From positions 17,018,031 to 17,082,030 of the forward strand of contig CM029632.1 of the NCBI GenBank assembly GCA_017311315.1: a stretch of DNA of 64,000 nt. Direction: 5' to 3'. The notes under the pieces were generated by a model, which was given only the letters and a program-made list of their open reading frames with translations, made no database searches and had not been told where the DNA came from. Source of the DNA: Dendrocalamus latiflorus. Lineage: Eukaryota > Streptophyta > Magnoliopsida > Poales > Poaceae. Position numbers and translations under genes: made by a program. Of the stretch, positions 55,467-64,000 are shown in pieces. How positions within the stretch are numbered: the first letter of the stretch is position 1; the number at the start of each line of letters is the position of its first letter.

Positions 55467-55959
55467 CATTATCAGCACGAGTCGCTCCGGTCGATCGAAA
55501 GTTAATCATCGAAGCACGACACTTGTAGATTGAATCATTATCTATATTGCATTTATTATGTACAACTTTACATTCTAGATGCTCCGGTTCCTCGTCGTCC
55601 CAGCTTGCAACCACCTCATCAGTCTCGATCATCTTCGGCGTCTCCCTGACCGTTCTGGATATCAACACCTCCCTGTGCCTAGTCCCGATCTTCCTACGCC
55701 TCACCATGGCCTAGCTCCGAAGTCTTGCAACCAACACAAACAAGCAAACCATCACATAGCACCGCACAATACATAAGAATCATCAATTAGCACAAACAAA
55801 ATGAATACACCTAAATTACTGATTCTAATCCTAGAACTAAGCAATATCCTCATGTGCACAAAGCAACAAACACCATGGTCAACCTTGACCAAAACACCAG
55901 TAAATCCAGTGAACAACCTCAGCACAAAGACTGGTCTGATATGACTTACAAGTACTCAA

Positions 55960-56870
55960 ATGCACAAGAAAAGAAGTACTCGTAGCCCACGAGATCCTTC
56001 CAGCAGCCTATGACCACACAATAGACTGCTACGACCATCACACAGGTCGCTACACCATGTAGCAGACGCTACGACCACTTCTTACAGAACGATACGACTA
56101 TCACAACGGTCGCTACGACTATCGCTTACTTCGGCTACGACTTACCCAACCAGGTCGCTACGACCTACGATTACCACAATCGATAGCCACGATCACCGAT
56201 CACACATGCTTCGACTTCTGCACCCGATCACTACGACTATCGAGCACCACAGCCTATGACCATTGATCGCAAGCTACGACTATCGATCACACAGAAGAAT
56301 GCTACGATCACTCAGAGGTCGCTACAACTAACAATCTTGTCCAGCCAAAGCTACGACCATCGATCGCAGGCTATGACTATCGATCACACGCAGACAAAGC
56401 TACGACTATCGACCACGCACAGACAAAGCTATCCACCAGTCTACGACTATCACTCACAGCATCTGGTCAATATGACTTACGACTATCGAACACAAGCTAG
56501 GCAGAACTACGACTATCGATCACGACCATCAAAGGCTATGACTATCAACCATCAGAAGCTACGACTACCAAGTCATAGAATCGATTGACAACCACAAGTC
56601 GTAAAATCAACTGTCGACCGTGAAGTTGTAAAAGTCTCTGTCGACCACCAAGTCGTAAGGGCCTCTGCCGACAACCAAGTCGTAAGACCTCAGCCGACCA
56701 TCAAGTCATAAAATCGACTATGACCACCAAGTCGTAAAAGCTTATGCGACCATCAAGTCGTAAAGCTAGAAGTCGTAGAGCCAGTCAACCACCAAGTTGT
56801 AAAGGCTTTTGCGACCACCAAGTCATAAGGCCTTACAGACAGAGAGCCAACTTATGCACAAACCTCAAAA
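55960..56870 (+). repeat. Repetitive TACGACTATCGATCAC / CCAAGTCGTAA stretch inside the copia element
   Basis: The left two thirds repeats words such as GCTACGACTATCGATCAC. The right third (56600-56830) repeats GACCACCAAGTCGTAAAG with a period of about 30-40 bases. It occupies the place where copia gag would be expected. Confidence 0.7.
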
Positions 56871-56986
56871 ACCAAACTCAACCTTGACACAAGCTATAAT
56901 CCAAAGGTCAATTACTCATCACAACCATGGAGTGACCTCCACATGGTCTCACACTTTTACTATGTATTAATAAAGTACTTTATATT

Positions 56987-59900
56987 AGAACGGTGTGGCG
57001 CCCTATGGAGGAAGTGTGTTTAGCTGACAACGGCACAATGAATACCATCTTGAGAGAGGCAAAATTCTTTCAGTCGATTTGCAATAACGCTGGCAGGCTT
57101 ACAACAATCGCTGGTAGCGATGTTTATATAATAGGCTCCGGAAGAGCCACAATTATACTTCCAATGGGTACAACTTTGATCATTCAAGAAACCTTATTGT
57201 ACCCAGAATCGACTAGAACTCTCCTAAGTTTCAGGGATATTCGCGCTAACGGTTTCCACGTTGAAGCTGAATAAGAGTATGGTAAGGAATACTTGGTCAT
57301 TACAAAGCGTGAGGCAAATGGAAAAAGGGTATTAGAAAGACTTTTTTTCATTTGAGGTTGGGTTATACTACACTAATATTAAGGCACCCGTAGCCTATAC
57401 TGCCCTGAAAACCATATTTAGAAGTTCTGAACTATTCTGTCTTCAGCATGATAGATTAGGCCACTCAAATCTTAGGATGATGAAAAATATAATTAACAAT
57501 TCACATGGACATAATATTGATGCAAAGAATTTCCCAAATCAAGAAGATTTTGTGTGCCCCGCACGTGCCACGGTGAAAGCATCTAGGCCCCTAAAATTAT
57601 TTGTTTTGGTAATTAATGACGTTATTTGATTATGGGACTAATTTGTGTTGAGTGTTTGTAAAGATTAGTCTCAAAGACAGAGAGAAGAGGCACATAAAAA
57701 GAATTCACATGATTCAAAGAGATCCAAGACGGCGAGGTAAATAGTTTAGGGCTTTTTATTTTTACCGGTCTTAGGAGAAAGGCGGAAGACCGGATTATTG
57801 GGTAGATGCCGTACTATTAAGAGGGATCATAGCTAAGTGCTTGATCATATGCAAATATGCCCCATGGATCAATTTAGGATCATGCATGCACTTGGAATTA
57901 AAATTGAATTAAAATTTGTGCACTCCCAGAAATTTCGGTAGTACCGGCGTGTAATTCGCGGAACTACCGTAAGGTCGGAAGTTCCGGGCCCCGCGCGGAA
58001 CCTTTTTTCCAGAGAGCGCCCGGAACTCGACTTAGCCGCTGGAAAATCGGAAGTACCGCGGGTTGAACTGCGGAACTACCGCATGGGAGGAAGTTCCGGT
58101 TTACCGAGCGGAACTTTATTTCCAGAGAGCGCACGGAGTTGGACTTAGTCTCCTAGAAATCGGAAGTACCGCGGGTTGAACTGCGGAACTACCGCATGGG
58201 TGGAAGTTCTGGCCTACCGAGCGGAACTTTATTTCCAGGAGCAACCTCGTTTCACACTTCGCCTCTTTGAGATCGGAAGTACCGGGGACAAGTCGGAACT
58301 TCCGGGAATCCGGAAGTACCGCACTTACAACGGCGGAAGTACCGCATTTAATGTCCAACGGATACTTCTGATTCACTGACATAGCCGTTCTGACCCACCT
58401 ACAGAAATCCGGAAGTACCGCACATTGCACTGCGGTAATTCCGATTTCCCTGATTTTTCAGGATTGTTTATTGCAACGGCTAATTGAGGTTGGTGGGGGT
58501 ATAAATTCGACCCCACCAGCACAAGGACAGGTTGTTGGACCCTCATTGATCATTCTTGAGCATAGGGCAACCTCTCACACCTCACTTTCACACATTTGCA
58601 TTTAATTGAGGTAGTTGAGTGAATTCAAGTGCATAGCATCCGTAGATTGATCCATTTGGCACTTGAGCGTGATCAAGCCCTGCGACGATCCATTCTCTTG
58701 GAGTTCGCCGACTCCTAGACGGCCTGGCGGGAAATTCGGTGATCTTCTCAAGAAGATTGTGAGAAGACCCGAGACGGTTGTGAAGGCTTGGAGCTCGCCT
58801 ACCCAGAGCGGGAAAGGGCTACCGATAGTGATCGAGGTGCTTAGGCTCAATTCGTGGAGCCGATCCGATTCGTTCGGGCTTACCTCAACGTGGACTAGGG
58901 GAGATCGGCAAGTATCCGATCACCACGGTAAAAAGTAATCGTGTTCATTGTGGTTTGATCTCTTGTGCATTATTCTCCTTCAAGCAATTTACTTCAATAG
59001 AATCATTTTATTGCTTGTGTAATTAGAGTAGCATACCTTATTCTAGCTAGAAGTATATTTGCTCTTAGAATAACTCTTGTTGTGCTAGTGATCATTTGAG
59101 CCATATCATCTTGATTAATTGTTGCCTTGCTAACTTGCTTTAGAAAATTTGTTAAATTGTAATTGTTAGCCTAAATTAGAAGAAAATTTTAAACCGCCTA
59201 TTCACCCCCCTCTAGTCGGCCTCCTCGATCTTACACACGGGAAAATTAATTGCTAGACCTTTTGCTTTGAAAGTAAAGGATGAAATCCTTGCACTCCTAG
59301 AACACATCCAAGGAGACATTGCGGTCCTATACAGCAACTGTCAGGGCCATTTAAATATTTTATGGTGCTCATCGATGCTTCCTCGAAATAGTCGCACATA
59401 TGTTTATTATCTATGAGAAACCATGCTTTTGCAAAGCTGATCTCGTAGATAATTCAAATTAAAAATAATTTCTCTGATCATCATATAAAGTCCATCAAAA
59501 TGGATAATGCCAGAGAATTTACTTCAAAGGCATTTGATGATTATTCATAGCAATGTGAATTAAAGTTGAGCATTATATACCGCATGTTCACACTCAGAAT
59601 GGACTAGCAAAAGCATTAATTAAGAGAATTAAATTTATTGCTTGATCACTTTTGCAGAATTGCAATTTACCAACTACATATTAGGGACACGCAGTCCTAC
59701 ATTCTAATAGTATATTTGATGGGATAATTTCCCGACATTAGAGGAAGGAAATCAATCCATTGATGAAAAATGTCAGAAAATTACATGGCAAGCTACGGGA
59801 ATCCATGCACATGACTCGTGCACTAGTGAAGCGAATAGAAAAGTCCAGAGGATTATTGACTTACAAGCATTAGCAAATCAACTGTCTGACTACTTTAGTG

Positions 59901-61480
59901 ATTTAATACAACAGCCAATGTTGATATTTATTTTGCAAAGAAGATTGCCACAATTATCGATCTTGATCCAGAGACTGCATCGCTCGCTGAATGTAACAAA
60001 AGATCAGATTAGGAGGATTGGAAAAAGCCAATAGAAACTGAATTATTATCTCTGAACAAAGGAGAGGTGTTTGAGCCTGTAAGCCTCACGCCTCCCTATG
60101 TGCGCCCCGTAGGATATAAGTGGGTATTTGTTTGAAAGAGAACTGAGAAAAATGAAGTTGTAAGATATAAAGCAAGGCTTATTGTATAAGGTTTCACTCA
60201 ACGTCCAGGAGTTAATTATGAAAAACCTATTCCCCGGTCATGGGTGGTATTACCTTTAGATATTTAATGTGAATGGCAGTAAACTTGAATTTAGAAATGA
60301 AATTGATAGATGTGGTAGCGGCATACCTTTATGGAAATTTGGATTCAAACATATGTATGAAGGTATCTGAGACTATTTCAGTCCCAAACCAAGATAAAGC
60401 AAATAGAAATCTGTACAGTGTGAAACTTAGAAAATTACTGTACGGACTTAAGCAATCGGACAGTATGTGGTATAATCGCTTAAGCGACTTTCTATGTAAG
60501 AAAGAGTACACGAACAATGAAGATTATCATTGTGTATTTATACAACGAAGCCAGAATGGATTTTGTATAATCTTAGTATATGTAGATGATCTGAATAGCA
60601 TTAGAACCCTGGAAGATATAAAGGAAGCAAGCTCTTACTTGGAGTTAGAGTTCGAAATGAAAGATTTGGGAAAAACCAAATATTGCTTAGGTTTGCAGCT
60701 TGAGCATACCCCTGAAGGGATATTAGTGTATCAGTCAGCCTACACCCAAAAGGTGTTAGAAAGGTTTGGTTTTGAAAGGCATACCCATCCAAAATGCCAA
60801 TGGTCAGAATATCTTTGCAGTAAGACAAGGATCCATACAGACCTACAGAAGAGGGGGAGGAAGTCCTGGAACTGGAATTCCCATACTTAAGTGCAATAGG
60901 AGCATTTATGTATTTAGCAAACTGCACTAGACCGAACATTGCATTTATCATAAACCTATTAGCAAAGTATAGTGTAGAACCTACCAAAAGATATTGGTAG
61001 GGAATAAAGGGTATATTCCGATACCTCCAAAGAAGCAAAGATCTTAGATTATTATACAGAAAGAATCAGGATCTAAATATAATTGGCTATGCAAATGCTA
61101 GGTACTTGTCAGACCCGCATACAGCTAGGTCACAAATAGGTTATGTATTTCTGTGTGGTGGAACTACAATTTCATGAAAATCGTCTAAGCAAAGTCTTGT
61201 ATCGACTTCGACAAATCACTTAGAGATCATAACACTGTATAAAACCACACAAGAATGTGCTTGGCTTCGACGAATGATTCACCATATCCAGTAGTCATGT
61301 GGATTGAATATCGTGCAAGCTTCCATAATTATCTATAAAGATAATGCAGCTTGTGTTGTATAAGTGCGGACGGGTTACGTGCAAATCTTGTAGATTTATT
61401 CACTAAGTCACTTTCAGCGTCTAACTTTGAAAGATGTGTACGTGGAGTTGGAATGATGACACTTAGAGAAATGCACAACT
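56987..61480 (+). pseudogene. Degenerate copia pol
   Basis: Readable pieces, in order: protease region CLADNGTMNTILREAKFF (57014 on; DNGT where DSGT is usual); GAG-pre-integrase zinc finger HDRLGHSNLRMM (about 57450); integrase core with KSIKMDNAREFTSKAFDDY (about 59490) after the nested LTR; RT with VGYKWVFV (60110) and MKLIDVVAAYLYGNLD and the YVDD active site (ILVYVDDLNS, about 60580) in a 205-codon open stretch; and RNase H with GYANARYLSDPHTARSQIGY (61090). Many stops and frameshifts separate them. No working enzyme can be made. Confidence 0.88.
57574..59235 (+). mobile_element. Solo LTR nested in copia pol, 1.66 kb
   Basis: Begins TGAAAGCATCTAGGCCCC and ends CCTCCTCGATCTTACA, with a perfect CACGG duplication on each side (57569-57573, 59236-59240). 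Both ends resemble a common grass copia family whose LTR closes with CCCCCCTCTAGTCGGCC. Inside, 57930-58450 is a run of short inverted motifs (GGAAGTACCGC, GCGGAACTTC, GGAAGTTCCGG) repeated at least a dozen times. Confidence 0.9.
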
Positions 61481-61751
61481 CAGGGGAGACTCTTCTCGAG
61501 CACACTATTAAAACTTGATTATGAAGATCGAGTACCCAAAAGAATACATCCTGTAGATTAAATAAAATTGAGTGAATTGTACTCTTTTTTCCCTTGACAA
61601 ATTTTCTTGAAGTTTTTCGGTCAAGATTTTTAATGAGACAATTCGTACAACACAATATAACATGTATCATGTATTTTTTTCTCCAATTTTTTCCACTGTA
61701 TTTTTTGGAGTTTTGACGAGGCATGAATGTGTCGAATGAGTGTCCAGGGGG

Positions 61752-61996
61752 TGTTGAGAAACTTGGGTCTGGACCTGAGGCCGTGGCCCATGGTGAGCAA
61801 CTCATCACTTAGTCTATATATAAGGGTTCTAATCATTGTTCGTGTACTTGTGAAGGAGAAAAGCAATAAAGAAAGTAAGGAGTTCTCCCTCTATTTCTGT
61901 GTTCAATTTATTATTTTGCATTACCTGTGTTTGATCCATCTCTCTTACTTAGAAAGAATCGCTCATACTAGACTTGTTAGTGATAGTTCCTCAACA
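61752..61996 (+). repeat. 3' LTR of the copia element
   Basis: TGTTGAGAAACTTGGG ... AGTTCCTCAACA; same layout as the 5' LTR but strongly diverged. Confidence 0.92.
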
Positions 61997-62001
61997 GATT
62001 C

Positions 62002-62516
62002 AATATGTTGGCCATGCTCTTTTCAGCTTATGGCTTCCCTCAAATAAACAAACGGGACAGCTTCTTCGCCGTCATTTCGAAACGATTTATCGAGATAGCC
62101 TTTTAGAAACGACTCATCGACTTTTAATTTATTTGCACCAATATTTATACTAGAATAAAAAATCGTAAGCCCCAACAGAAATGGGCCGGATCGGCAACAA
62201 GTCGTGCACTCAAAATTGGCTCGGCCCACTAATCAATAGTTGATTGGGCCTCGGGTGAACCCTCTCCGTACACCTGTTTTCCCAGCTCACAGGGATGTCG
62301 TGTCGAGTCTGTCGATCGTACTACGCCATCGGCAGGATCAGCTTCCACTTGCCCCCTTGACCTCGCGATCTCGCCAAGCCGCTGCAGACACCGCCCCGAC
62401 TACCTGGTCTCCAACCCCGCGATCCCACACTTCTGGACCCTTCCAGAAGCTTCCCGAACCCCCCAAACCCCTCCACCTTCCGAATCCCCCGCCGGCCACG
62501 ACCGCCCCGAGCGGAG
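62002..62516 (+). promoter_or_regulatory. Promoter and leader region of the AAPT gene
   Basis: Only about 520 bases separate the copia 3' LTR from the AAPT start codon. The sequence turns GC-rich from about 62210. No other gene seen; a 154-codon ORF here (62240-62704) is out of frame with the real first exon. Confidence 0.45.
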
Positions 62517-63797
62517 ATGGGATACATCGGCGCGCACGGCGTGGAGGCGCTGAAGCGGTACAGGTACAGCGGGCAGGACCACTCGGTGGTGGCCAAGTAC
62601 GTGCTCCAACCCATCTGGACCCGCTGCGTCACCCTCTTCCCGCTCTGGATGCCGTGAGTCCCCTCCCACCCCCGACGCCTCCTCCGACTCTGCTCCTGGG
62701 TTGATTCTCTAGTATTGGTTAGTAACGGCTTAGCGGGTAGATGTTTGCGTTTAACCACGTACGTGAGCTGGTGCGCATGGGTGAATGACTTTGGTTATGT
62801 GGGGGAGCGACACAATGTGTTGTTCCACGCAATTTGCGTCTTTTGGATATCGACATTGGTTGCTAAGAAGTATTTTTCACGCTTCAGGATCAAGGTGGAC
62901 GTAACTGCTGTAATCAGTAGCTCAAATATCTATGGATTAATTTATGCAATTTTTTTCATATGTTTGGGCAATGATTATCAAGTATGCTTGACCTTAATTT
63001 TAACTTGTAAGTTATGTTTTGACCTGATGATTCACTTGTATGGCCAATGGCTGAGTGGTTGGGGTTTAATTCAAACAATCATGTGCTGTCTAACTGTGTA
63101 AATAATCTTGTAAGCTTATGATTGCAGCTTTCATGTTGTGAGGTAATAAATATCAAGACTGCTCATATACTACCTTGTGTAAACACTACTCCATATGTAC
63201 TAAGAAACTGCTTTAACTTGATGATCTTCTTGTATGACCAACAATTGGGGACTGCACAGGAAGATGCTCCCTAGCAACATATTATCAGTAAATTAAGCTT
63301 AAGCCTTGCACAAACAGCAAACAAATCCTTTTAATTTGCATTTTTTTTCTTTTCGTACCAAAGTTTCTGCACTAACTTACAATTTTCTACATTTGCATGT
63401 ATGGATCCACATATAGACCAAATATGGTAAGAGATTGATCAATGGATTGTCAATTCTTCCTTGGATTTATTTCATCTGGTGCTGTCCATGGTGATGCTTT
63501 CTGAAATTTCAGATCACACTCACAGGATTTATGTGCCTAGTTGTATCTGCACTGCTTGGCTATGTGAGTGCCTTTCTTGCTTGATTTAGTTGTAATTTTG
63601 GGAAGCTGCTAAAAAAGTGAGCTGCTAATTTCCCAACCTTGACACCTTTCGATGCATCCCATGTTTCATGTTATGTAGCACCCCTTCTTTTCTTTACTTA
63701 TAGGATTCTAATTTCACAGATATACTCACCCCACCTCGACACAGCTCCCCCTAGGTGGGTCCATCTTGCCCATGGATTACTTCTCTTCTTATACCAG
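62517..63797 (+). CDS. AAPT1: Aminoalcohol phosphotransferase (choline/ethanolamine phosphotransferase), 5' part
   Basis: Four exons are visible: 62517-62653, a 10-base micro-exon 63417-63426, 63513-63563 and 63720-63797. All have GT/AG introns in phase, and the gene continues beyond the window. The protein starts MGYIGAHGVEALKRYRYSG, then HSVVAKYVLQPIWTR, FPLWMPPNMITLTGFMCLV and IYSPHLDTAPPRWVHLAHG, matching the N-terminus of plant AAPT. The enzyme transfers phosphocholine or phosphoethanolamine from its CDP form to diacylglycerol, the last step of the Kennedy pathway, in the endoplasmic reticulum. The first transmembrane helix (TLTGFMCLVVSALLGY) spans the exon 3 sequence. The CDP-alcohol phosphotransferase motif lies past the window edge. 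Sequence 63798-64000 is intron or unseen exon. Confidence 0.93.
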
Positions 63798-64000
63798 GTG
63801 TGTGAAACTAACCTTGATATTCCAAATGGGCAACTACATATGTGTTCTTATTCTCTTTTTTCTCTCTCTCATCTGATTACCAAAGAGCAAATCTTTGTTC
63901 TACATAAATATCAATGGTTATAGGGGATTGCTTTCCCCAGAAAACCTGGTTATACTTCCATCCGCCACTGTTATAGCTTATGACTTGAGCTGACTTGTTG

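Larger units (their letters stand above)
55219..61996 (+). mobile_element. Old Ty1/copia retrotransposon with nested solo LTR
   Basis: The LTRs at 55219-55466 and 61752-61996 are flanked by a perfect GATTC duplication (55214-55218, 61997-62001). The LTRs differ at many positions (very roughly a sixth), so the insertion is old. After the 5' LTR comes ATTATCAGCACGAG, a likely primer-binding region. Before the 3' LTR a short purine tract CCAGGGGG is seen. The order protease, integrase, RT, RNase H marks it as copia. Pol is full of stops. No gag is readable; its place is held by a 0.9 kb repetitive stretch. A 1.66 kb solo LTR of another family sits inside the integrase region. Confidence 0.9.

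Noticed and set aside
62240..62704. 154-codon ORF overlapping the AAPT start
   Set aside because: Out of frame with the AAPT first exon, which is supported by protein similarity and four in-phase exons.

Overview
This is a plant nuclear window, almost certainly from a grass and more likely a panicoid or other non-rice grass than rice. The evidence is spliced genes with GT/AG introns, GC-rich first exons, and protein matches that are grass-specific: a C1/Pl1-type MYB, a GRF of the rice GRF1/GRF2 type, and Tat-lineage retroelements with an antisense ORF. No prokaryotic features, rRNA, tRNA or CRISPR array were seen.

Four host genes can be supported exon by exon. They are a C1-like R2R3-MYB anthocyanin regulator (28575-29527, minus), ATG12 (31168-32693, minus), a growth-regulating factor with an intact miR396 site (47349-48505, minus), and the 5' part of an aminoalcohol phosphotransferase (AAPT) gene running off the right end (62517-63797, plus). 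From memory, C1, ATG12 and a GRF gene are also close neighbours on rice chromosome 6, so the window looks like an orthologous gene island stretched by transposons. Fragments of three further genes are decayed: a Ty3/gypsy chromo-integrase tail (1-177), an MSL-type mechanosensitive channel C-terminus (about 371-698) and a GRF-type zinc-finger gene (about 3845-4718).

The rest is mostly mobile DNA, and many ends can be placed to the base by target-site duplications. A young 11.7 kb Tat-lineage Ty3/gypsy element (13460-25120) sits inside a Tourist-like MITE. It carries gag-pol, a spliced antisense gene, and two tandem arrays (52 bp and 66 bp units) that bracket the antisense gene. An old Ty1/copia element (55219-61996) contains a nested solo LTR. 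In all there are five solo LTRs with perfect 5-bp duplications (8600-12130, 27381-27676, 30455-30699, 39707-43191, 57574-59235). DNA elements include a 1.4 kb hAT (1377-2811), a Ds-like hAT (45303-46242), two tandem Helitrons (5885-6698) and several MITEs.

Large tandem arrays lie at 3258-3820 (30 bp), 34072-34585 (34 bp) and 34590-37140 (TCGACC-rich with a higher-order repeat). No novel gene system beyond these is evident. The most unusual structure is the antisense gene of the Tat element with its flanking arrays. Both reading frames of that element are broken by a single extra base in a C/G homopolymer.
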